Part shown: positions 12,760 to 24,873 of the stretch, piece by piece
Layout: each line of letters starts with the position of its first letter
Numbering within the stretch: the first letter of the stretch is position 1
Assembly: GCA_905250115.1 (NCBI GenBank)
Contig: CAJNOI010000072.1
Location: 1 to 64,000, forward strand
Length of the DNA: 64,000 nucleotides
DNA from: Adineta steineri
Taxonomy: Eukaryota; Rotifera; Eurotatoria; Adinetida; Adinetidae
Direction: 5' to 3'
Translations under genes and position numbers: made by a program
Notes under the pieces: generated by a model
Told to the model about the DNA's origin: nothing
Seen by the model: only the letters and a program-made list of their open reading frames with translations
Database searches by the model: none

Positions 12760-13337
12760 TTAATCATGAATACCCGGAAATACTTCACGTTCTACTTGAT
12801 CATCCCATTTATTGACCCATTCTTCTGGACAAAAATCTTTATACAGATGTTTAAAATATCCACAAATTTTCTCATCATTTTTCTGTTCCATACATCGATG
12901 ATAATCAACATAATTTATCCAGCAACGTCTAAAAATTTGATTTGAAAAATACAAAAAAAAATATTTTTTTTTTTCGTTAGTTTACTTTGTTTGATTTACA
13001 TTTGGAAAACGTGGATCAAGTGGAGCTGAACTTACACGTTCTTTCCAATATTCTTTGAGACATTGAGATATACCAACTGGAAATATTGATGACCATTTAT
13101 CGAAAACTGTCAAATTTTTTTTAGCCTAAAATGAAATCATTCACAAAGATATATAAAATAAAGTTCTGGTTAATATTTTTATACCATGTCGAAACGTTCT
13201 TCATAACTTAAACCTTGTTCGCGTGCTTCTTGATCGAGTTTAATATGAATATCTTTACAAAGATGAGGATCATAATTATCTAAGTTTCGATTACTAGTCA
13301 GATCTGATAGAGCTGTAAAAATAGGTGAAGATGACAT
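12760..13337 (-). CDS. COX6B1: Cytochrome c oxidase subunit 6B with N-terminal extension
   Basis: Exons 13337-13185, 13125-12986 and 12928-12760 close in frame to 153 residues. The C-terminal 80 or so residues match COX6B: [26 protein letters not shown], then ICGYFKHLYKDFCPEEWV, ending FPGIHD. The twin CX9C and CX10C motifs are intact; in the family they form disulfides in the mitochondrial intermembrane space after import by the MIA40 route. COX6B bridges the two monomers of complex IV. The protein is much longer than the usual ~86 residues: the first ~70 residues (MSSSPIFTALSDLTSNRN...SYEERFDMAKKNLTVFDKW) have no counterpart I know and include an extra Cys in HLCKD plus one in ISQCLKEYW. 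Confidence 0.9.
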
Positions 13338-14197
13338 GATACTGATATTGAGAGAAATCTATAAATTAACGAAAATTTAATAGAAAAAACATCAAACCAC
13401 ATACTTATTATTGTAAAATAGATATTTGCCATTTGAAGAACATAAAAACCTCTTAGACTATTGTATTTTATATGTATTACAGAGGCCGCTCGATGTCAGT
13501 TTAAAGGATTGTATAGAAACGCTAGAATATTAATCGCGAAAGTTTTTATTTTTTTGCTCTCATAATTTTTTAAGAAACTTTAATAATTTCGAAAAAATAA
13601 TATTTTTTTGTTATCAAATCTCCCGATGAATACATATCTGTAGTTATTCATCTTTAGTGCTTAATAGGCCTGAAAGAGGCTTTAACAGAATTGTTTTTTT
13701 TTGTTATTGCAACATATAAGCAAATGATTCTTATCAATGAAGTTCCAGATCTATTCTTTGTCATCGTAATATTCATTATGAAATTTCCTATCTGTTCGTC
13801 AATCATATTAACAAATTATCCATATAAGGTTATCTACACAATAACATCTATTAATCAAACACGTATACAATAATTATATACATGAAGGCTATGCTATTCC
13901 CAAATAAATATAATGAACCGTATCTTGTATTATATATTCCGAACGATATTATAAATCTTTCTTTTTCTTGCATTTGATCGATTGACTTCATCGAAATTCA
14001 TTACAAATCAATTTTCTTAGATTACAGAAAAAAAAAATTCTATTAAAATACTGATTTTCATTTCAGTTGTAAAGCTTGTATAAGCCCATTTATTCATAAA
14101 GAAAATGTCATAGAATATTCAAAAAAAACAAAATATATTAAAAGGAGTAATATGAACTCATGTAAGCTCAGTTCATTTAGAATTTAACTATAGATAT
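13338..14197. other. Intergenic, no gene seen
   Basis: AT-rich spacer between COX6B and the acetyltransferase. The short plus-strand frame at 13691-13873 has no splice partners or recognisable features. Confidence 0.45.
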
Positions 14198-14839
14198 TCA
14201 CAATTTTGTTCCTAATAAAGTACATCGATCATGTATACCCATATCAGTTAGACGTCCATTTCCATGTTCAGAATATAGAATTTCATTAACAACTTCGAAA
14301 CCTTGACGTAGAAAAGCTTTTCTTGAAAATAAACTTGTACAAACAACAAATGCACCTTTAATACCTAATTGTCGTGCTTTATTAAGAGAAGTCGTTATTA
14401 AACGAACACTTAAATTATGACCACGTTGGTTTTCATCAATATTAATAACATCACAATGAAAAAGACGATCAGTTTTATATAATTCAAATAGATCATGACC
14501 ATCTGATACTTTATCAATTAATGAAAAAATAAAATTTAATTTTTCAGATGGAATAACAAATTCGTCTTGTTTTTGTGTACGATCTGAAATACCATTAAGT
14601 ATAACACCAACAATATTTTTATAAGGAGTTGTTGTATCAATAGCAACAAATGAACATTGATCACGAATCGATCCATCAACAATATGATCAACCCATGCCA
14701 TTGGTTCATGTGGTATTTCAAATTGAAGCATTGCATTCAATGGTTCTTGTAAAAAAAATGAACCCATCAGTAAATTAGTTATTCCCTGACGATGTTCAGG
14801 CGATAACGGGACAATTTCAATAGTTGAATGTGATTCCAT
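14198..14839 (-). CDS. GNAT-family N-acetyltransferase, arylalkylamine type
   Basis: Single exon of 213 residues. The N-terminal block GSFFLQEPLNAML resembles the FxxDEPL segment typical of insect-type arylalkylamine N-acetyltransferases. The acetyl-CoA pyrophosphate loop appears as DENQRGHNLSVRLI (residues 135-148), matching the (Q/R)xxGx(G/A) signature except that Asn replaces the last small residue. It is followed by GAFVVCTSLFSRKAFLRQGFEVVNE, the usual beta5-helix region of GNAT enzymes. Such enzymes acetylate monoamines or polyamines in the cytosol. The substrate cannot be read from sequence. The gene lacks introns, unlike its neighbours, which could reflect retroposition or gene transfer, but base composition does not differ visibly. 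Confidence 0.85.
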   Translation of the reverse strand: MESHSTIEIVPLSPEHRQGITNLLMGSFFLQEPLNAMLQFEIPHEPMAWVDHIVDGSIRDQCSFVAIDTTTPYKNIVGVILNGISDRTQKQDEFVIPSEKLNFIFSLIDKVSDGHDLFELYKTDRLFHCDVINIDENQRGHNLSVRLITTSLNKARQLGIKGAFVVCTSLFSRKAFLRQGFEVVNEILYSEHGNGRLTDMGIHDRCTLLGTKL

Positions 14840-15312
14840 CTATAAAGAAAAACAAAAAACAAGAGTATATATCTATCTATCTAGACATTTGTATTTTATG
14901 ATGTTCTCGCGTCGACGGAAAATTAACTGCCTGATGATGACGGCAGATGACAAGACAGTTAGGAAAGAACGCAAGAATCTAGCTCGCAAGCGCAGTTACT
15001 TATATTTTCTTTTATGAGTGTCGGTGTATGTTGCAATTTGTCTTCTTTTCACTATTCGTTCGGTACTTCTGTTTGGTTATAAAGGCCTTGATGAGAACGA
15101 GAAAAAAATATATTACTTACTATAGTCTTTTTGTTCCTCTTTCCTTTTCTATGTCTATTATTTATCCGTAACGAGCCGATCGTGTTTATTTGTATTCAAA
15201 CCAACAAAAACTAAACCCTTTTTTCTCTATTATAAAAATTGATTCAATTGCAAATGTATATACCCCGAAGCATTCTTCTATATAATATTAGAAAATTGTA
15301 TTTATTTATTTG
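14840..15312. other. Intergenic, no gene seen
   Basis: Spacer upstream of the acetyltransferase. It was read for a seven-helix continuation of the gene upstream and none was found. A slightly GC-richer stretch lies at 14900-15000. Confidence 0.5.
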
Positions 15313-18300
15313 TTATATATAGAAAAAAAACGCAAGTACATTTAAACAAAAACAATGAACTAAGAACATATTTTTTATTCGAACACTATCTGACATATAA
15401 TATCTTGGTTCTAATTGTTGATCAATTGAACGACATTGCATATTTTCATAGGCATTTATTTCTCCACGTAACATTTTAGCATATTCACGTTCAATAATAG
15501 CACCTTCGAAATAATTTTTCATTGAACCAAATGGATATTCATGACCAGTTTTACATACACATCGATAACTAGCTAAATCAAAACCTGTTTCTTCTTCAGG
15601 TATTGTTTGTTGTTGACATTCAGTTGTTTCACGATGACATTTATGTAAACTTTGAAATGGATTATAAACATTCACACCAATTGTATCATCACACGGATTT
15701 ATTGAATACCAACGAAGATCAGATCCGAATACAATGGATACAAAACCAACTGGTAAACGAGTAATTTCTTTAAATATTGGTACTGAATAACGCCAGCGAA
15801 CCATACTTTTCGATGATGGATTAGGAAATGAACAATCATGATAAGGACCAAACCTAGATAATAAAATTCATCTAGATAAAAGTAAATACAATAAATTTGA
15901 TTAACTTACCAAACACCAGTTGTTGGTGCATCATATAATAAAGTAGGTAATTTAATTAATTGTGTTCCAAGTATATCTCTTCGCATAGTCATTGATACAC
16001 TATATCGTTGTTTTTCTATATTAGCTCTCATTTGTAACGCTTTATCATACCATCCACCTTCATTTAAGTAACTTCCATCTAATGTTCGATTTAAAATATA
16101 TTTTTCATCATCATTATCAAAACGAATAAATGCTAAACCATAATTCATATGTTGAAATACACTTGTTCGATAACCAAATTCATTTTGCCCTTCTAATGGC
16201 TCACCACGTTGTTGAAATGGATTTTGTCGTTCATATTCCGTACCATTTAAATATATTCCAACTTCTAATAATTGTGTATATGCTAAACCTGTACTCATTA
16301 TTTCTGATTCAAGCCATTGCTCAGTTAACGGTGGATCTGATCGACGATCAAGAAAACCATCATTAGCAGGATCACGATCAGGTCGATACAATGCTAAATA
16401 ACTGGAAAATAAATGTGCAAGTCGTACAGCTTGTAATGTAAATGGACGCGCAATACGATCGACATGACGAGTTAAATCATTTACAAAACGTATATTATCA
16501 TCATCATTTTGTTCAACTGGTAACATCGCAATATGTGACCATGGTGGACATGTTGATGGGCGATTGAATATTAATGAACGAAGTTTTTCAAATAGATTTG
16601 GTCGAGGTACTGAACGACGATATTGATAATGTTTAGTTTGTTCAACTTGCCATGTTGGATATTGTGTTAAAAGACGAACTGGTTGGCAAATTGGTACAGA
16701 TTTTGATGAATATTTATCAAATGCAGGTCGATACGGTGTACGTACATTTGATGGATAACGAAAATTTGGATGACATGAACATTGATAACCACCACTTTGT
16801 AAATTAAATCCAGCAATTGGGTCACACTATAAGATAAATTATAGAAATGTAATAATTTCTCTCAAATTTTTAAACTTGCTTACAAAAGCATTACGATCAC
16901 ATGCAGCTGAATTAGCATATACATTTCGTAGATGATTTCCTGGACATTGATTAACATCAAGTTGTGTATAAGCAAGTTCTACATTTGTTACACCAGCATA
17001 ACTTTAAATAAAAGATTTAATTTTTAATGTAAAATTTTATAATAATGACTTACTTATATCGTCGATTATTTTGAAAAGCAATTGAGTTTTTATAATTAAA
17101 ATGATTTGTTGCCCATATCGGTTGAATAGACGAAACGAGCCATTCATTCGAATTTAATGGACAGTATATATAAGGTCCAGTCCAACGATTTTGTTCAAAC
17201 ATAGGTAAAAGAACATTTCGTTGTATACGATCAGGTAAAATCCCATAATTTAACCTTCAAAAAATAAAAAACAATTGTTTTATATAAAAGAAATTCGTAT
17301 TTATACATATATTGATTTGATTCCGCTTGTGTATAATTAAGAAACCATCCTCGAGCATATCGATAATAATTTGGATCACGATAATAATCATAAACAAGAT
17401 CAGCATATGGAAAAACAGGATTAAATTCTGATTGTTTATCAGTCATATCTGTTCGATCAGGTTTTGGTACGGATCGATAGGGTAATGGAAAATAATTTTT
17501 GTATTGTAAAAGATCATTATATTCTTTTGTTTCTTTTCCCCAATCAGCTAAATCATCTTGATCAGATCTAGTACGTGTAGACCATGTTTGTATTAATGCA
17601 TTAAAATATTCATCATAATTACGAAATGTTTTAAGTGGATTATTATAAACAGTATTAAAATGTTCAAAAAATCTTAATGTGTAATCATTTTTCGAAAATG
17701 AACCAACACCCGAATCAATTATTGATAAATGTAGAGGAGATTCAGTTGAAAATGCATAGATACTAAATGGTCGTTCAAAATTCATAAAACTACCACCGAT
17801 TTTATACCATGGTACACGAAATACTTCATTTGAATCAAATGCATAACGTACTGTTTGAACAGTATCAAGTGATTTTCCATTGATAAGACTTAATTGTTTG
17901 AGAGTATGTAATTGTGCAGCAGCAGAAAGATAAAAGTAGAGAATTCCTAGAATATGAAAAATAAAGTTTTAAGTATAAATGAAAATTATTTTTCATTGAG
18001 CACATGAATTAAAGAATTGTTTCAAGTAAATATTCATCATACTAGACTAAAGTTATTTTATCAATCCAACAATTAATAATACTATCGTATGTTATATTCT
18101 AATTAGGATACGTTTAAATCATTCAGGAAGATAATGATCTCTTCAAAAATTTCTATTTTTTGCTCAACAAAATCGACAAATCTGCTTAGGTTTTTCACCG
18201 AAGATAATCCTACACCCCTCCCCATGTTGGCTGACTCGCGCCACTCTGGATATAACTGAGAGAACCAGTTTTACCTATTTAATTCTAATTGTGTTTGTCA

Positions 18301-18990
18301 CTATCCTATATGACATTGATTGAACTTTTTTTACTTCCTTTTGTTCAAACATTCGTTACTGATGGCTTCTTAGGTGAAAGTAATTTTATAGATTCATTTA
18401 TTACATACGATCAATTTCCGTTGATAATCTCTATGTTTTTACTCAATAAAACGAGCTTTTTAAATTATCTAAACTATTTTTATACTAAAACTGATTAGGT
18501 TTCTTATCTTAAAATAAATAATATTGATTTAAGCTCAATTTTCACGCAACTGTCACTGTGTATCTAATAACTTGTGCACATATGTAAATTTGCGATTCTT
18601 TATTGATCCACTTAACAGATATTGTATAAAAATATTTATTTTTTCTCTTCTTTTTTTTGAAAATCATTTCAATATACCTGGTACTTTTGCTTGACTATTG
18701 CCTTGAAGAATATGACTGAAATAAGTACTCTGCCTTAATGTATCTAATTGAACAAACGCTTCGAGTGTGCGATGTATAGGTGGGGGATTTTTTTTTCGTT
18801 GCCATTGTCTTAAATCATTATCAAAAAATGATGAATCCAATTGAGTTTTAAATGGTGGTATAAGATCACATTGCGGATAAATTTGTGTATCTCGTGTAAG
18901 TTTTTGAAAATATTCAAATGGATCTTTTAATGTAGACGATATTTGATTAGTATATATCGATAAAAACATAAAGATTAAAATCTGCTTCAT
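15313..18990 (-). CDS. GPR158/GPR179-like ectodomain protein lacking the seven-helix domain
   Basis: Exons 18990-18678, 17946-17307, 17254-17054, 17001-16884, 16826-15910 and 15853-15313 close in frame to 909 residues. A signal peptide (ILIFMFLSIYTNQISS) starts the protein. The segment near the C-terminus (WFGPYHDC, then INPCDD, HKCHRETTEC, GFDLASYRCVCKTGHEYPFG) resembles the extracellular Cache/EGF-like region of the orphan class C receptors GPR158 and GPR179, which also use WxPPYxEC and HKCHxNxxEC...YxCxC. An earlier part repeats the plan: WTGPYIYC..EWLVSSIQPIW, then DVNQCPG and CDPIAGFNLQSGGYQCSCHPNFRYP. So two copies of the ectodomain module lie in tandem. No transmembrane bundle follows: the protein ends with one hydrophobic tail (NMFLVHCFCLNVLAFFFYI), which could be a single anchor or a GPI-attachment signal. 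The receptor-family match is by eye and the fold assignment is inference. Confidence 0.7.
17947..18677. other. First intron of the GPR158-like gene
   Basis: 731-nt intron with donor GTATAT and acceptor ATTCTAG. The plus-strand frame at 18289-18498 falls inside it and shows no coding features. It is by far the longest intron of this gene. Confidence 0.6.
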
Positions 18991-19690
18991 TGTATATGTA
19001 TAAATAAGTTGAAGTGAGTCAAATATAGTACATGTTAAAAATTCGACCTTTTTTCTCCTTCTGTATATATATATGTATATGTATATGTTCTATGAACGAA
19101 TGAAATAAACAGTTCTTTTTTTTTTATCCTCTTCTGTTGACCTTGGGGTGTAGTAAAGTTGACAATACGGAATGAGAAAAAGGCACGAGAAGACTATTCG
19201 AATATGTATATATGAACAATAAAAGTAGATTGGTAAATGTTTGTCAAATAAAAATTTCATATCTATCTATGTTTCTTTTTTCTTGTTCGATATGAAATGA
19301 AATAAGAACAGAACGAGAAAAAAAAGACCTTGTCAAATACATGTCCGAGTTTTGAATGTATTATTTTTAGTCTTGTTTTGATTTATAACAACAAATTATT
19401 AATCTTCGTATGTTTTATTATGCCTCTTAGTTAATAATTGTTTTTGTCTGAAAAGAAAAATAATAGGAATAGAATGCATGGTAGAACATAATTTTAAAAG
19501 AACGGACACAAAGTGCGTTCATAACACGGTTTGGGGGAGACAGCTGGCAATAGTAATGTGAGAGAAATGTTGCGAAGAAATAAAAAAGAAAGGAATTGAC
19601 ATAAGTAAAAGCAACGAGAAAAACACATAAATAAAAGTTTTTCATTTTTATATTTTTGTTAATTTTTTTCTTACACTTAGATTAAAAAAA
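18991..19690. other. Divergent intergenic region
   Basis: Shared upstream region of the minus-strand ectodomain gene and the plus-strand SPPL2 gene. TA-rich runs occur near 19063-19087. No gene is supported. Confidence 0.5.
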
Positions 19691-21977
19691 ATGACGAAAA
19701 TAGGTGTATTTCTTCTTCTATTATTTTCTCATATTGTTCATATGAATGCTGATGATGCAGTTAATTTACTTGTTCGTCCAGTTACAAACTCTGATATTCA
19801 TCGTTATTGTGTCAAACTTGCTGTGTTACCTAATGGCCTTACAGTTAATATAACAAATTTTGGTTGGTATTCAGCTTATTTATCAGAAACATATATAGAT
19901 GCTTGTAATATAACTAATATTAATAATTATTTACCAAATTCATTTCCATCAAATACAATGATTATTCTATATGAACATGAATGTACTATGACCGAACATG
20001 CATGGAATATTCAAACAAAATATGGACAACAAATAACATTAATGATTATAACAAAACGAACTGATTCTGTTTTTCAATTAACATATAATACAACAACTAT
20101 GCCTGTTTCAATTCCAGTACTTATTATTTTAGATACTGATTTCAATAGTATGATGAATAGATATAACAATCCAAATAATATTCAACTATCAATTGATTAC
20201 GCAGTTATTACATCAAATAAAGTTCGGCCGGCAATATTATTACTGTTTCTATTAATTTTATGTATTTTTCTTGGTGGTAATTTTTGGGCAGCTGATGAAT
20301 TTCAACAAAATATAGATACAAAAACAAATACAACACCGGTTCAAGTGATAACTAGACAAAATTCTGTAGCACCAAATGAAACTTTGCCAACAGCTAACGG
20401 TGTGCCGGTTATTCCTATGACTTGTTGTTTTATAGCAGTTATGATATGTTTTGCTGTTGGTTGGCTATTATTACTTTATTTTTTTCCACAAGTTATGATT
20501 TATGTGTTACAAGGTAAATATTGTTATTGACTATAAAATGATCTATAATTAATAGCAAAAATTCAAAATTTATTCTATAAACGGAAAATAATTTTAAATT
20601 CATGAGATCGAAAGCGATAGAAATATTAATGTGTACTTTTATGTCAACCGCTTTGACTTGACATTAGATGTTACCTTAAGATTTTATGTCACACTACCAA
20701 CATAAGAAAATTTTCTCGTCTAGGCTACTATGACCCATATAGTATGCTGTCATTAGTCTTCATAATTTATTGAACGGAAAAGAAACAAATATTATGAAAA
20801 GATCTATTAAAAAATGTATATTCATGACTTTTATCTTATTTTAGTTATGTTTTGTATCAGTTCATTTACATGTTTAACAAGATGTTTGAATCGTGCAAGT
20901 TATTTAATACCATTACTTCGTCGTTATAAGACACCATCACATGCATTTCGTAAACCATGTATATTTAAATTAGGTCCATTGAATTTATTTACAATACTAT
21001 CCATGTCAATATCATTAACACTTGTTGTTATATGGTATATATATCGTTTAACTGATTGGGCATGGGTTTTACAAGATATACTTGGTGCAGCTATTTGTAT
21101 TTCAGTAACTTCAATGTATCGACTCGGCAACATGCGTGTGATAACAATAATCTTAATATTATTTTTTCTTTATGATGTTTTTTTTGTTTTTATTACACCA
21201 TATATTCCTATATTTCAAAAATCTTCAACATCTACAACGCCAGTAACAGCAGCACCATCAAATGTATCAACAAATATTCGATCTACATCTCGAGATATAT
21301 CAAGTAATCCATCTGTTATGGAACAAGTTGCTTTAGGTCTTGGAACAAATGGAGAATCAATACCTCTATTATTTGCTTTACCGACATTTATACCTGAATC
21401 AGAAATTGATCCATGTACCACAGTACGAATGTCAATGATTGGTTTTGGTGATATTATTTTACCGGTAATAAAATTATTGAATTTCTATTTCTTTGTTTAA
21501 ATTGTTATTTATTCTTTCTAGGGTATTTTATTAACATTTTGTAAAATATTTGATATAGCTAGTGGTAATCGTTGGCCTGTTTATTATCTTCAATCAATAA
21601 TAGCTTATTTTGTTGGTTTATCTTTTACATATGTTGCACTTTATTTAATGCAAACAGCTCAACCAGCATTACTTTATATTGTACCTTGTTTACTTATATC
21701 AACAATAATTACTAGTTTAATTCGTCGAGAATTAAAAGAAATTTATACAGGTAAACGTGTACAATCAATACTTGAAGGAACAATACAAGAAACACCTAGA
21801 ACTTCAAATAATAATGTAGCCAATCCTGTTGAACAACAAATAAATAATGGAAATAATACATCCAGACAAGAAATTAATGGTGAAAACAATCTAGTCAGAC
21901 AACAAGCATATGAAAATTATTCATATAGCGACAGTAATAATAATACCGGTGTTAACAATTTTACTATACATGTATAA
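19691..21977 (+). CDS. SPPL2: Signal peptide peptidase-like 2, intramembrane aspartyl protease
   Basis: Exons 19691-20513, 20845-21464 and 21522-21977 close in frame to 632 residues. An N-terminal signal peptide and a luminal protease-associated domain with several N-glycosylation sites precede the membrane region. The three hallmarks of GxGD proteases are present: FLYDVFFVF (catalytic Asp near 385), MIGFGDI (catalytic Asp near 477) and QPALLY (PAL near 528-530). SPPL2 enzymes cut type II membrane protein stubs such as TNF-like ligands and the invariant-chain remnant within the bilayer in lysosomal or endosomal membranes. The luminal loop between the two catalytic helices is Ser/Thr-rich. The C-terminal cytosolic tail is Asn-rich (NNGNNTS, NNNTGVNN). 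Introns are 331 and 57 nt. Confidence 0.93.
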
Positions 21978-22262
21978 AACAATGACAAAAAAAATAAACT
22001 TATAAATATCTATATATTTTTTAATAAAACTTTCAAAATTCTTAATGAATCGTATGATAAAAAGAATAACAATTATACGAAAATTTACTATACATATCAT
22101 CATAGAATACGCCTCTGATTATAACAAAAGTACAATACAATCTATAGTAATAAAATTTCTTTCGGATCTTTACTGCGATAGAGAATGAATATCTACAAGA
22201 TGAATGTATGATGCTATCGATAATGTCTTACGTGATTATATTGATATCGTAAATGAGTATAA

Positions 22263-22576
22263 TTAATCCTTTAAGTACCATCGCTCAGCCAATGGATGAA
22301 ACTTTGCTAGGACTTTATTTGTAACATGTATATTGTGAATATTTTCATCGAAACTTTTTAAAAAACTTTCAGAGTCATTTTCGATCAAAACCCGTGCCCC
22401 CTACGGCACCCTGATACTTAAAGGATTATTAAAATGATAAATACAAGCACCTACATGTCCTCTATGCTACAATGACAAGTGCACTTCGATATTGTTTCGC
22501 ATTCGTAATTTATTCAGAATTTGTCAAATTCTAAAAGAGTGGGGCTTATAGGCCCCGTTAGTACTTAAAGGGTTAA
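22263..22576. mobile_element. TTAA-flanked inverted-repeat element (piggyBac-like MITE)
   Basis: The left end reads TTAATCCTTTAAGTACC and the right end, reverse-complemented, TTAACCCTTTAAGTAC. Both begin at TTAA, the target site of piggyBac transposons. There is no coding capacity. A further copy of the terminal motif at about 22416-22430 (ACTTAAAGGATTA) suggests two elements or a shorter one nested with a later extension. A small hairpin, GTGCC...GGCAC, lies near 22394. Confidence 0.7.
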
Positions 22577-24146
22577 TTATTTTTTCGAATGTATATGTTC
22601 ATCAGACAAAAAACGTTTGTTAAAATTAAATAGAAAACAATTCTTTTCATACGCATTCAAATCAGCAACATTAAACGAGATAACTACGTGAGTTCATACT
22701 CCGTGAATGTTATTCATTGATATAGTTAACAATTTAAGAACATTTACAAGATTTTATCATATAAATAATGGTAAAAAGTATTCGAATGTATTTTATATTC
22801 TTTGTGTTACTAAACTTTTTGTATTTATTCTATTAAAACTTTTAGTAATAATCTTATGTCATCATCGAAATTAAATCCTCACATATTGACTATTTAAGTC
22901 AATTCAATAAAACAAGTACGTTTATATGTATTGACATAATTTTTCTAGTAATAATAGGTACAATGACTGGCTTTTGATTGTTAATATCATTTATGATTGT
23001 CATTTAATTACAATAGTAAAAGTGTGTCAATTAGGTACATTTTTTTCTTATCATATTTTACTTTGCCTATTATTCCAATTTTTGTCTATGATTACAAAAA
23101 ACCTTTTGAGTTATGAAATCAATCTTTATCCTACATATTGACATGATATTTTTAGAACAATTATTTTCAAACGTGTTAATTTTTTGTTGCTTAACTATCG
23201 TATAAGATTTAAATCAACACAACAATGACGATAGAAGTAACTATATAAATGAAACAAAACATGTAAGAAGGGGCAAAATGTATATGCGCATGCACATGAT
23301 TTTTCTACCCATTGTCGTGTAGTCGTCGATAAAGTTAGAGGGATGAAGAAAAACGGTTTACGGCGATACTTTATTCGTCTTTTCTTTTTATTTTCTCCCT
23401 CTCTTATTCTCTTTATTTCCACAATCGTTTGCCTGTTTTTTTGTCGATATTGCTTACCAACGTTTTTGTACATTGATAAGAGCAGACAGACAAATAGACA
23501 CCATGGATACATATGTGATCTACTGGTCAATTTACGATGTGCATGCAAATATGTATTGTTTTATTTGCATTCGTGTGTGATGTTGCTGAAACAAGAGTAG
23601 CTCTCTTCTTCTTCGTCTTTTTTTTTTCTATGACTATATGTGTATGCGAACACGTACAATTATAAGGCTTTGACAACAACGATAAATTTGGGTTGGGTAA
23701 GCTACTTCATATGACTACCTGTCTAAGCAAACATTTGACCATCAACGAACACATAAGACAAAGAAAAAGAAGAGAGAGAAAGGGAGGGAGAGAGAAAAAT
23801 ATATATATATATATATGAATGGTAAATAGAACGAAGAGAAAAGAAAAGAGACATAATTTGACAACGAAAACGAATACCCTCATAGTGCTCATGACATGCC
23901 TTTTTTTTCTTCTCTTTCTTGTTGTCTTCTTTTTCTTTTCATTTTGATGATGATGGTAAGTAGTCTGTTTCGTAGTGCGTGTATGTATGTGTTTGCTCTT
24001 CAGATTGATGAAAAAGAAAAGAAAAACGCGTGAAGGGTTTTATACGTGTTTTTTTCTCTTCTTTTCATCGACCCTTCATTTTATTTTTTTCGAAAATGGT
24101 TCGATAGCAATGGCATGTTAGAAGGAAAAGAACGAGAGAAAACGTT

Positions 24147-24167
24147 GTCGTCGTCGTCGTCGTCGTC
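24147..24167. repeat. Trinucleotide microsatellite (GTC)n
   Basis: About seven tandem GTC units with no coding context on either strand. Confidence 0.85.
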
Positions 24168-24776
24168 CGATGTATTAAAAAGATACTTATTGTCATTGTT
24201 TTAATGACCAGTGAAAAGAGGAACTATACCTTCAGGCTTTTTTCTCATTGACAAGTAAAGAGTGTTATTGTCCATTTATTCATTTTAAAAACGTTTTGGT
24301 CAGTCAGTTTTCTTTTCTTCGCTTGAAGCCTTAGGCATTTTTTTTTCATACAATAGAGACAGAAAGAGAGAACGAGACACACACACGCACACACATCGAC
24401 GAAAAAGGTGAAATGTAGTTGACTGAGAGAGGAAAAGAAACGATATGAATTAATGCAATTATATGCACATACATACCGAAAAGAAAAAGAGACACACATC
24501 GTCGATGGGACATCTATTCAACAGACTCCTATTTTTCTTTTTCTTTTTCGCTCACATATTTTATCACAATTTGATTAGCTTCATCGACTTCAACGTATCA
24601 CATGTTCGAAGATTTTTTTCTCTTTTCTCGATTTTCAATCGTATATGTCCTGAACAGTGAATAATAATGGTCACGGTCTAATGATGATGATTATCTCAAA
24701 CAAAATTATAGGTATGTATTTTGAACATTGAAGAAAGAAAATTTGAAAATGACAATGTCATATCTATATTTACCGG

Positions 24777-24873
24777 TAACAATCACTGAGCGCGAATGTT
24801 CGCAGTCAATTTGTAATATATTATTATTGACTAGAGCACTTCGTGCTTTGAGAAATCCGGCATTAACGTCCAT
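24777..24873 (-). CDS. Candidate first coding exon of an unidentified gene
   Basis: From an ATG at 24873 the minus strand reads MDVNAGFLKARSALVNNN and continues without stops to a donor-like GTAAAT after ACCG. The stretch has balanced, non-repetitive composition, unlike its surroundings, and a second donor-like site (GCCGGTAAGTAC) lies upstream near 24950, as for a leader exon. No following exon could be identified, so this may be the first exon of a gene with a distant continuation, a gene fragment, or chance. Confidence 0.3.

Noticed and set aside
14840..15312. Missing seven-helix exons of the GPR158-like gene
   Set aside because: Read in all minus-strand frames; no run of hydrophobic segments is present before the next gene.
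23195..24660. Several 60-117 residue frames on both strands
   Set aside because: All are driven by T-rich or A-rich runs; none has splice partners or family features.
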